5,365 nt of DNA from Clostridiales bacterium (lineage in GTDB: Bacteria; Bacillota_A; Clostridia; Saccharofermentanales; Saccharofermentanaceae). The notes under the pieces are model-generated. The model had not been told where the DNA came from, ran no database searches, and saw only the letters and a program-made list of their open reading frames with translations. The stretch lies in NCBI GenBank assembly GCA_017649745.1, contig JAGCGE010000325.1, forward strand, positions 1-5,365. The letters run 5' to 3'. This document shows, in pieces, positions 1 to 5,324 of this stretch (position 1 is the first letter of the stretch; every line of letters starts with the position of its first letter). A program made the position numbers and the translations under genes.

Positions 1-512
1 GCATAATAAGCGCCTGAAGGTGAGAGGAGGATAAAGAACTTATATGTATTAGAAGCACGAACTCCGAGATAAGGGTCTGTAGCGATTACGAAAGGACGGA
101 TGTAGAGTGATTCGCCCTTGCCAGAAGGGATCCAATCCTGATCGAGCTCAACGAGAGTCTTAGTAGCGTGTACGCAGAAGTCTACGTCAACCTTAGGGAT
201 AACGAGACGCTCGTTAGAATTATTCATACGCTCGTAGTTACAAGCCGGACGGAAGAGGTTGATGGAGCCGTCTTCACACTTATATGCCTTAAGTCCTTCG
301 AAAACAGCCTGACCATAGTGGAATACCATAGCAGCCGGCTCGATCTCGAATGAACCATAAGGAACGATTCTAGGATTGATCCAACCCTGACCCTCAACAT
401 AGTCCATAACGAACATGTGATCGGAGAAGATATGACAAAAAGGAAGTGGCTCGCCTGCAACAGGCTTCTTTCTAGGATTTGTAGTTTTTGTTATTTTGAT
501 TTCAGGAAACAT
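1..512 (-). CDS. ilvE: Branched-chain amino acid aminotransferase, N-terminal part (cut by window edge)
   Basis: PLP-dependent fold-type IV enzyme that interconverts leucine, isoleucine and valine with their 2-oxo acids, using 2-oxoglutarate/glutamate; cytoplasmic. The reading frame is open from the ATG at 512-510 to the left edge, giving 170 complete codons of a protein normally about 340-360 residues long. Visible family signatures are the FHYGQAVFEGLKAYK stretch (about residues 65-79), LFRP, the NxxRMNNSxxRLxIP segment, and ESLYIRPFVIATDPYLGV followed by LLSPSGAYY; the Arg of the YIRPF segment is the PLP-phosphate-side arginine in this family. The catalytic lysine lies beyond the edge. The start is fixed by a strong AGGAGGGGGA ribosome binding site (521-530 on the opposite strand), 8 nt from the ATG. 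Transcribed divergently from the PHP-nagA genes. The similarity is to the long eukaryote/Bacillus-type BCAT group rather than D-amino acid transaminases. Frame and family are clear; paralogue identity is inferred. Confidence 0.93.
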   Translation of the reverse strand, partial: MFPEIKITKTTNPRKKPVAGEPLPFCHIFSDHMFVMDYVEGQGWINPRIVPYGSFEIEPAAMVFHYGQAVFEGLKAYKCEDGSINLFRPACNYERMNNSNERLVIPKVDVDFCVHATKTLVELDQDWIPSGKGESLYIRPFVIATDPYLGVRASNTYKFFILLSPSGAYY

Positions 513-552
513 TTTAATGATCCCCCTCCTCTTATTTTTATTCATGGAACTA

Positions 553-558
553 ATTATA
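553..558 (-). promoter_or_regulatory. Probable -10 box of the ilvE promoter
   Basis: A perfect TATAAT lies on the minus strand, 40 nt upstream of the ilvE start codon. Transcription would start near 546 and give a leader of about 34 nt, too short for a T-box or leader-peptide attenuator. No good -35 hexamer is present at 16-18 bp (AAAGCA at 17 bp); an 8-nt A-tract lies just upstream on this strand. Confidence 0.45.
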
Positions 559-641
559 ATACTTTTTTTTGAAAATGCTTTCCTATCAGCAAATTGGTGC
601 GTTTTTGGACTTTTTTATTTTCTTTTTTTGTACTTTGAGGG

Positions 642-647
642 TATACT
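642..647 (+). promoter_or_regulatory. Possible -10 box for the PHP-nagA-crp unit
   Basis: TATACT (5 of 6 matches to TATAAT) lies 23 nt upstream of the ATG at 671 and follows a very T-rich tract (611-629). A convincing -35 box is missing at the expected spacing (TTTCTT at 17 bp). The start near 654 would give a leader of about 17 nt that just includes the ribosome binding site. This is the best candidate in the spacer but is weak. Confidence 0.3.
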
Positions 648-670
648 CCTTAATTAGAGGGCAAAAAATT

Positions 671-1390
671 ATGAATAATATATCAGGTATTACGGAGAGA
701 TTCGGATCCTATGATGGATTCGTTCTCGAACTTCATTTGCATACTAGCAGTGCTAGCGCTTGTGCGACGCTTAGTCCTGAAGATGCAGTTTTGATGTACA
801 AAAAAGCCGGTTACGACGGTATTGTAGTAACCGATCATTTCCTTACGGGAAATACAAGTGTTGATAAGACATTACCATGGGAAACGCAGGTGGATAAATT
901 CTTTGAAGGCTATGACAGGGCCTACAAAAAGGGTCAGGAAGTCGGCTTTCGTGTTTTCGAAGGGCTTGAGTATTCTTACTTTGGTAATGACTTTATCCTC
1001 TTGGGCCTTTCCAGGGACTTTATCAAAGCGCATCCAGAGATGACAAAGATGACTCCTAATGAATTTCTTCCATTTTTTCATGATGCAGGAGCATTCATTA
1101 TTCAGGCACATCCTTTCAGAGATGAGTATTATGTTCGTGAAGTGAGAGTCTATTCAGATCTTGTTGATGCACTTGAAGTCGTTAATCTCGGAAATCACGA
1201 TGAGAGTTTTGACAGATTAGCTTATGAGGAAGCGAAGAAGAAGGGGAAAACTATGACTGCAGGATCCGATTGTCACAAATTTGGGGACAAGTATTTCGGT
1301 GCAGGAATAATCCTTCCGCATGAACCTTCGGATATTAATGAAATATGTAATATAATCAGATCAGGTAATTACGAATACTTTGGAGGATAA
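671..1390 (+). CDS. PHP-domain metal-dependent phosphoesterase
   Basis: A 239-residue cytoplasmic protein of the PHP (polymerase and histidinol phosphatase) superfamily, which hydrolyses phosphoester bonds with a multinuclear metal centre. Metal-ligand motifs appear in order: HLH (His22, His24), TDH (Asp55, His56), GLE (Glu100), AHPF (His147) and GSDCH (Asp200, His202). Length and motif spacing fit a stand-alone single-domain PHP protein. It lacks the inserted domain of the YciV/RNase AM type and the extra regions of polymerase-linked PHP domains. Substrate cannot be read from sequence; histidinol phosphate, another small phosphoester, or an oligonucleotide are all possible. I chose the ATG at 671 because GAGGG (657-661) sits 9 nt upstream and the conserved fold begins shortly after. 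An in-frame TTG at 569 and ATG at 575 would only add residues encoded by the T-rich promoter region. The stop codon lies 1 nt before the nagA GTG, so it is translated with an amino-sugar enzyme. Confidence 0.88.
   Translation: MNNISGITERFGSYDGFVLELHLHTSSASACATLSPEDAVLMYKKAGYDGIVVTDHFLTGNTSVDKTLPWETQVDKFFEGYDRAYKKGQEVGFRVFEGLEYSYFGNDFILLGLSRDFIKAHPEMTKMTPNEFLPFFHDAGAFIIQAHPFRDEYYVREVRVYSDLVDALEVVNLGNHDESFDRLAYEEAKKKGKTMTAGSDCHKFGDKYFGAGIILPHEPSDINEICNIIRSGNYEYFGG
1382..1386 (+). promoter_or_regulatory. Ribosome binding site that decides the nagA start
   Basis: GGAGG within the last codons of the PHP gene lies 5 nt before GTG 1392. An in-frame TTG at 1380 overlaps this site and so cannot use it, which favours the GTG start. 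Confidence 0.65.
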
Positions 1391-1391
1391 A

Positions 1392-2552
1392 GTGCGATAT
1401 TCAGGTCTTTGGCTATGGGGATATGACGATCACCATATAACTGTTGAGACAGGTGATGATGGTAAGATCTTGCGAATGACTCATCATGTTGGAGAACCTT
1501 ACAACGAAGTAGATGATTTTCAAGGCTTTATCACTCCGGGTTTTATAGATACTCATATTCACGGTTGTTTCGGTTATGATACCAGCGATGGAGAAGTAGA
1601 CGGTATCGTTGAAATGGCGAAGGGCCTTGCCAGGATCGGTGTCGCTGCTTTTTGTCCGACAACTATGACGATCTCTGAGGATAAGCTTTGGAAAAGTGCC
1701 GAAAGTGTAGCTAAGGCAAAAGAGATCCTTAAAAATGTGAGAACTCCTCACGCAGAGATAATTGGTCTTCATCTCGAAGGTCCCGTATTAAATCCATTGA
1801 TGTGCGGAGTTCAAGATAGTTCAGCCTCCATGACTCCTTCGCAGGGCTTGGAATTTGTACGAGCATGTGAAGCAAGATTTCCGGGGCTTATCAAGATGAT
1901 CGATATATCTCCTGAACTAGACGGCGCTCTTGAAGTGATAAAAGAGCTCTCTGGCAGTTATGTCATCTCACTTGCTCATACTAAAGCTGATTATGAGATC
2001 GCACGCCAGGCATTCTTAAATGGTGCTTCAGGTGTAACTCATGCTCTTAATGCGATGGATCCGATCCTAAAAAGATCTACGGGTGTTCTTGGTTCAGCTA
2101 TCGATAACGAAGCTTATATTGAAGTCATATCAGATCTGCATCATATTGATGGTGCGATGCTTAAACTACTGTATTCTAATGTTTTCGATAAGAAGGTCGT
2201 AACCATTTCAGATTCCATGAGAGGGGCTATGATGCCTGATGGAAGATATGATCTTGGCGGAACTATGGTTGATGTAGAAAACGGCAGGACATATTTCGGT
2301 GATAGTAGGGGACTAGCAGGATCGGTAAGTAACCTTAAGGAAGAATTCGAAAAGCTTAATAGCATCGGCATAGATCCTTTGCAGATTCTTATGTCAGTAA
2401 CCATAAATCCGCTTAATAGACTTAGAGAAGCAAGTAATCCCAATCTACCTGGAGTGCTTGATGTCGGAAGACCTGCAACGTTTAATATTTTTGACAAAAA
2501 TGCTAAAATGGTCGCAGTCGTAAATAACGGCATAATTCTTGAAGAGGTATAA
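1392..2552 (+). CDS. nagA: N-acetylglucosamine-6-phosphate deacetylase
   Basis: Amidohydrolase-superfamily enzyme converting GlcNAc-6-phosphate to glucosamine-6-phosphate plus acetate, in amino-sugar catabolism and cell-wall recycling; cytoplasmic. With the GTG start it has 386 residues, normal for the family. The TIM-barrel signature PGFIDTHIHG gives His55 and His57. HLEGP supplies metal ligand Glu129, LAHTKA His196 and THALNAMDP His217. The catalytic aspartate is Asp274 in ISDSM, followed by the PDGRYDLGG strand. LAGS and a VTINPLNRL helix complete the pattern. Keeping both histidines of HxH resembles Gram-positive, binuclear NagA rather than the E. coli form, in which they are replaced. 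Oddities are HIHGCFG where most NagA have HIHGGGG, and ATFNIF near the C-terminus where ADLV is usual, so it is somewhat divergent. GTG 1392 lies 1 nt after the PHP stop. The stop is 2 nt before the Crp/Fnr gene, indicating an operon. No nagB is in view. Confidence 0.9.
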   Translation: MRYSGLWLWGYDDHHITVETGDDGKILRMTHHVGEPYNEVDDFQGFITPGFIDTHIHGCFGYDTSDGEVDGIVEMAKGLARIGVAAFCPTTMTISEDKLWKSAESVAKAKEILKNVRTPHAEIIGLHLEGPVLNPLMCGVQDSSASMTPSQGLEFVRACEARFPGLIKMIDISPELDGALEVIKELSGSYVISLAHTKADYEIARQAFLNGASGVTHALNAMDPILKRSTGVLGSAIDNEAYIEVISDLHHIDGAMLKLLYSNVFDKKVVTISDSMRGAMMPDGRYDLGGTMVDVENGRTYFGDSRGLAGSVSNLKEEFEKLNSIGIDPLQILMSVTINPLNRLREASNPNLPGVLDVGRPATFNIFDKNAKMVAVVNNGIILEEV

Positions 2553-2554
2553 GG

Positions 2555-3331
2555 ATGAATACGGATTGTACATTCAGATCGTTATGTGAATCTCCATTGT
2601 TTCGTGGAGTCGACTGTACCGAATTTAAGGATTTCTGTTCTAAGACCCGTTCAAGGACATATGAGAAGGGCGAGATCATAGCATCTGAAGGTAAACCGTG
2701 TAACTCTATCGGTATCATCTCAGAAGGACAGGTTGCTATCCAGAAGATCTCATCCGGAGGTGAGTTCGCTACTATCGCGCTTTTGTCCTCCGGTGATTTT
2801 TTCGGTGAGGATATCATATATAGTTCTAATAGTACATATCAGACTACTTTGGAGACTATGACTCACAGTAAAGTCCGTTTTGTCAGTAAAGAAGTCATGA
2901 ATTCTATTATGGCTACTTGTCCTGCAGTTAAAGATAATTTCTTGAGGATCCTTTCCGACAGAGTTAATGTTCAGAACAGAAGGATTGAGCTTCTTTCACA
3001 GAAAACATTAAGAGAGAAGATCGCTTATTATCTTATTGATCTGTTTAACCAGGGCAATAAAGATAATGGTTATATTTCAGATTCATGCAAGAACTGTGCT
3101 AATTTCGGACAGGCAAACTGCAAGTATCCGAGTGAGGCACGCGTTGTCGAACTTCCTGTCTCTAAAGAGATCGTAGCTAAATTCCTCGCTATGCCGAGAC
3201 CATCTTTTTCGAGAGAACTTATTGCTATGGAAAAAGACGGCCTGATCAAGGTTAACGGACGAAAGATTACTTTGTGTGATGTTGCTAAACTTGAAACTGA
3301 GATTGTTGAGGGTCTTGCGGCAAATAATTAA
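2555..3331 (+). CDS. Crp/Fnr-family transcription regulator with a cysteine-bearing insert
   Basis: A 258-residue DNA-binding regulator. Residues about 15-115 form the cyclic-nucleotide-binding-like beta-roll (YEKGEIIASEGKPC, then GDFFGED). About 120-165 is the long dimerisation helix. About 199-241 is the winged helix-turn-helix, with recognition-helix sequence PRPSFSRELIAMEKDGLI. Glu85 of the phosphate-binding cassette is kept, but the region where CRP has Arg82-Ser83 reads Tyr95-Gln96, so ordinary cAMP binding is unlikely. Between the dimer helix and the HTH lies an extra segment with Cys178, Cys181 and Cys189 (CxxC-x7-C). Further cysteines are at 5, 11, 21, 28, 49, 122 and 241. This differs from E. 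coli FNR, whose cluster cysteines are mostly N-terminal, and could bind an Fe-S cluster or zinc, or act as a thiol switch. The ATG follows GAGG (2544-2547) by 7 nt and the nagA stop by 2 nt, so it is the last gene of the unit and may regulate it. Family is certain; ligand is unknown. Confidence 0.9.
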   Translation: MNTDCTFRSLCESPLFRGVDCTEFKDFCSKTRSRTYEKGEIIASEGKPCNSIGIISEGQVAIQKISSGGEFATIALLSSGDFFGEDIIYSSNSTYQTTLETMTHSKVRFVSKEVMNSIMATCPAVKDNFLRILSDRVNVQNRRIELLSQKTLREKIAYYLIDLFNQGNKDNGYISDSCKNCANFGQANCKYPSEARVVELPVSKEIVAKFLAMPRPSFSRELIAMEKDGLIKVNGRKITLCDVAKLETEIVEGLAANN

Positions 3332-3352
3332 TATATTATGTTATAATTAATT
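3326..3352. repeat. AT-rich dyad over the cdaA promoter (possible operator)
   Basis: AATTAAT at 3326-3332 and its exact reverse complement ATTAATT at 3346-3352 are separated by 13 nt. A second small dyad, ATTAT-GTT-ATAAT (3335-3347), lies inside and covers the -10 box. The composition is almost all A/T, so chance symmetry is a real possibility. It does not resemble the FNR consensus TTGAT-N4-ATCAA. Confidence 0.3.
3339..3347 (+). promoter_or_regulatory. Extended -10 promoter of the cyclase gene
   Basis: TGTTATAAT is a perfect extended -10 element (TGn plus TATAAT), preceded by TA to give TATGTTATAAT. Extended -10 promoters work with poor -35 boxes, which fits the lack of a clear one here (TTGCGG is 21 bp away). 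Transcription would start near 3354, giving a leader of about 30 nt. The cyclase gene can therefore be expressed independently of the upstream operon, although no terminator separates them. Confidence 0.55.
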
Positions 3353-3383
3353 AGTTGACCAATACGTGGGGGAATTTTGAGAA

Positions 3384-4799
3384 TTGTCTTTTTTTAATAA
3401 GGCTGCAGATTTCATAAACGAATTATTCAAAAGCTTGAATAACGGCTACCTGTTCTTTGGAGGATGGGGAGATCTTATTCGTTCGGTCTGCGATATCCTT
3501 CTCATTACGGTTCTTCTTTATTGGGCTCTTCTTTTTATCAAACAGAGCAGAGCATGGCAGCTTATCAAAGGTATTGTCTTCGTATTGGTATTCGTACTTA
3601 TCTGTAGTCTATTGGGACTCGAGATGGTCGGATTTGTATTTAGTAATTTTGTTTATATCTTTGCAGTTATGTTCGTTGTTATCTTTCAGCCTGAGCTTCG
3701 AAGGATTCTCGAGACGGTTGGTATTAAATCCTTTACATCCATTAAGGGCGTCATCATAAACTCTAATGAGCATGAAGATGAGATCACAAGATTTATAAAA
3801 GAGATATGCAGTGCTTGTAAGGAAATGTCTAAGACATACACAGGTGCACTTATCCTTATTGAACGTAACACTAAGCTTGATGAGCTTTTAATGCAGGAGA
3901 ATGTTGTTCAGTTTGAATCTTCGGTTACAAGTTCTGTCTTGCAATCGCTTTTCTATAAGGGCGCTCCTATGCATGATGGTGGTGTTCTTATAAGAGAAGG
4001 AAAGATCATTGCTGCACGTTGTCATGTTCCTTTGTCTGTAACGATGCATTCTCTTGACAGAACCGGAACAAGACATAGAGCTGCCGTAGGCGCCAGTGAG
4101 ATGGGTGATACTATCGCTATTGCAGTATCAGAGGAGAGAGGTAAGACCTCTGTAGCAGTTAACGGTAAACTTTATGAGATGCAGGATAGCAGGGAACTTG
4201 AAGCTAATCTCAGATATCTTCTCGGTGTAGGTGAAACAGAGGCAAATGATGGTGGAATAAAGAAAGCTTTTGGCGGCAAGAAGAAAAAGTCTGCAAAAGC
4301 TAAGGTCAATAATGTTAAGGTTGCTGTAGCTGACAGCGAACAAACACCTAGTGTTGGCGGAATAAAGATGAGTTCTTCCGTTCAAAAGGGTGCAGAGACA
4401 TTAAGAAGCAAGAGCAAGTCATCGACAATAGTCGAGAAGATCATTCTTGCAACGTTATCACTTCTTATCTCTTTGGGTCTGTGGATCTATATCCAGATCA
4501 ATAACAATCCGGTAATTTCAAAGCATTATGTTGTTCCGATCTCTTATGATGATATCGAACTTAATGATGATTACACGATAGACTTTATGATCGATACCGT
4601 TGAGATCGATGTAGTTGGACGACAGAATGTCCTTAATAACCTTCAGGCAAGTGATATAGAAGTAACTTTAGATACTTCTTCGATTTCGGGATCCGGCGTT
4701 ACTGATGTACCGGTCATTGTTAAGTCGAGAGATTCCGGAGTTTATTTCAGAGTTGAGCAACAGTATCCTGATATCGTTCACGTTGTAGCTTCTGAATAA
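3384..4799 (+). CDS. cdaA: CdaA-type diadenylate cyclase fused to a CdaR-like YbbR domain
   Basis: A 471-residue membrane protein predicted to make cyclic di-AMP from two ATP. The N-terminal part matches CdaA/YbbP: three transmembrane helices (about 31-52, 61-79, 82-101), the FQPELRR motif after the third, and a cytoplasmic DAC domain (about 130-280). The catalytic region reads MHDGG (Asp198-Gly199-Gly200, usually DGA), and GTRHRAAVG carries the RHR motif (230-232). A basic, Lys/Ala/Ser-rich linker (about 284-347) leads to a fourth transmembrane helix (about 349-370) and one YbbR domain (about 375-470), probably extracellular. This second half equals the start of a CdaR protein, normally a separate adjacent gene with several YbbR repeats. 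CdaA alone is about 270-280 residues, so the length reflects fusion. The TTG start at 3384 is the first possible one, because an in-frame TGA lies at 3378-3380; GGGGGA (3368-3373) is 10 nt upstream. It has its own promoter and terminator, and no glmM follows. Confidence 0.9.
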   Translation: MSFFNKAADFINELFKSLNNGYLFFGGWGDLIRSVCDILLITVLLYWALLFIKQSRAWQLIKGIVFVLVFVLICSLLGLEMVGFVFSNFVYIFAVMFVVIFQPELRRILETVGIKSFTSIKGVIINSNEHEDEITRFIKEICSACKEMSKTYTGALILIERNTKLDELLMQENVVQFESSVTSSVLQSLFYKGAPMHDGGVLIREGKIIAARCHVPLSVTMHSLDRTGTRHRAAVGASEMGDTIAIAVSEERGKTSVAVNGKLYEMQDSRELEANLRYLLGVGETEANDGGIKKAFGGKKKKSAKAKVNNVKVAVADSEQTPSVGGIKMSSSVQKGAETLRSKSKSSTIVEKIILATLSLLISLGLWIYIQINNNPVISKHYVVPISYDDIELNDDYTIDFMIDTVEIDVVGRQNVLNNLQASDIEVTLDTSSISGSGVTDVPVIVKSRDSGVYFRVEQQYPDIVHVVASE

Positions 4800-4813
4800 C
4801 ATAAGATTATAAG

Positions 4814-4848
4814 CAAAAAAATAGGATACCATTCGGTATCCTTTTTTT
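4814..4848. terminator. Rho-independent terminator, probably bidirectional
   Basis: An 8-bp perfect stem AGGATACC/GGTATCCT (4823-4830 and 4835-4842) with loop ATTC is followed by a T-run (to 4848) and preceded by an A-run (4815-4821). It therefore reads as a terminator on both strands, between the convergent cyclase and HEAT-repeat genes. Confidence 0.9.
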
Positions 4849-4886
4849 GTGTTGTGTTGTAACTGATTTAAGTAACGTTAGTTCTA

Positions 4887-5228
4887 TCAAACTACTCGTG
4901 TGCGAAGCTTATCAAAAGCTTCTCTTGCACATTCTCTCACAGTTGGATCTGAATCAGCGAAAGCCAATTTCTTAACATATTCCTCACAATGTTTTGCCTC
5001 GATTTCAGCTACAGACTGTGCAGCTGATGCCCTTACGAGTGGGGAAGGATCTCTTAGTAAAGGTATAAGAGCCATTCCCGATTCATATGTCTTAATAAAA
5101 CCCATCGCTGTGGCAGCGGCAGCACGAATCTCATCAACGCTGTCAGAAGAAGCTTTGATTAAAGCATTAAGCTTCTGCTTTCTGCCCGCCTTAAGCAGTT
5201 TCTCAATTGTAGCATCAACACTTGCCAA
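4887..5228 (-). CDS. Small HEAT-repeat protein
   Basis: A 113-residue soluble protein made almost entirely of three HEAT-type (PBS-lyase-like) alpha-helical repeats, roughly residues 18-46, 47-77 and 78-110. Each repeat carries the typical core: VDEIRAAAATAMGFI, SPLVRASAAQSVAEI and DPTVRECAREAFDKL. Such repeats form curved scaffolds for protein-protein contact; no catalytic motif is present, so the partner and function are unknown. I chose TTG at 5228-5226 because GGGGGTGATC, complementary to the 16S rRNA 3' end except for one base, lies with its core 8 nt upstream. The ATG at 5261 would add 11 residues but has no ribosome binding site and falls at or before the predicted transcription start. 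A GTG at 5237-5235 overlaps the binding site. The gene is convergent with the cyclase and shares its terminator. A partly overlapping plus-strand frame is a shadow. Confidence 0.8.
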   Translation of the reverse strand: MASVDATIEKLLKAGRKQKLNALIKASSDSVDEIRAAAATAMGFIKTYESGMALIPLLRDPSPLVRASAAQSVAEIEAKHCEEYVKKLAFADSDPTVRECAREAFDKLRTRVV

Positions 5229-5232
5229 ACTG

Positions 5233-5242
5233 ATCACCCCCC
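5233..5242 (-). promoter_or_regulatory. Extended Shine-Dalgarno site of the HEAT-repeat gene
   Basis: GGGGGGTGAT on the minus strand, continuing with C, matches the anti-Shine-Dalgarno complement GGAGGTGATC except at one base. It places translation initiation at TTG 5228 rather than ATG 5261. Confidence 0.7.
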
Positions 5243-5265
5243 GTAGGTTAAGTTCTATCATTCAT

Positions 5266-5293
5266 ATTATGCAACAAAAAAATAAATTATCAA
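5266..5293 (-). promoter_or_regulatory. Probable promoter of the HEAT-repeat gene
   Basis: On the minus strand TTGATA (5293-5288, 5 of 6 to the -35 consensus) and CATAAT (5271-5266, 5 of 6 to the -10 consensus) are 16 bp apart. The predicted start near 5259 leaves about 30 nt before the TTG start codon and includes the ribosome binding site. Confidence 0.5.
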
Positions 5294-5324
5294 ATTATTT
5301 TTTTGTAAAAATTATGATAATTTG
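5284..5324. repeat. Inverted repeats upstream of the HEAT-repeat gene
   Basis: AAATTATCA (5284-5292) is repeated in exact inverted form as TGATAATTT (5315-5323), 22 nt apart. CAAATTAT (5291-5298) pairs with ATAATTTG (5317-5324). The right copy is itself a palindrome, AAATTA-TGA-TAATTT (5309-5323). The left arm overlaps the -35 box, so this could be an operator. It is too AT-rich and its loop too long for a terminator. The remaining sequence to 5365 shows no gene. Confidence 0.35.

Noticed and set aside
168..353. Plus-strand open frame inside ilvE
   Set aside because: It lies entirely antisense to clear aminotransferase coding sequence and has no recognisable motif or ribosome binding site.
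513..552. Riboswitch, T-box or leader-peptide attenuator for ilvE
   Set aside because: Only about 34 nt separate the likely transcription start from the start codon, too short for these elements, and no terminator hairpin is present.
569..670. N-terminal extension of the PHP protein from TTG 569 or ATG 575, giving a hydrophobic Phe-rich leader
   Set aside because: The hydrophobic stretch is a by-product of the T-rich spacer, has no ribosome binding site, and overlaps the probable promoter. ATG 671 has GAGGG at good spacing and directly precedes the PHP fold.
1413..1772. Minus-strand open frames within nagA (also 2141-2533 and 2503-2817)
   Set aside because: They are antisense to conserved nagA and regulator sequence and resemble no family.
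3332..3383. c-di-AMP (ydaO-type) riboswitch before the cyclase
   Set aside because: The 52-nt spacer is far too short and AT-rich and has none of the expected conserved stems.
5284..5323. Stem-loop as a terminator
   Set aside because: The 9-bp arms are nearly all A/T with a 22-nt loop, and the sequence sits upstream of a gene over its promoter.
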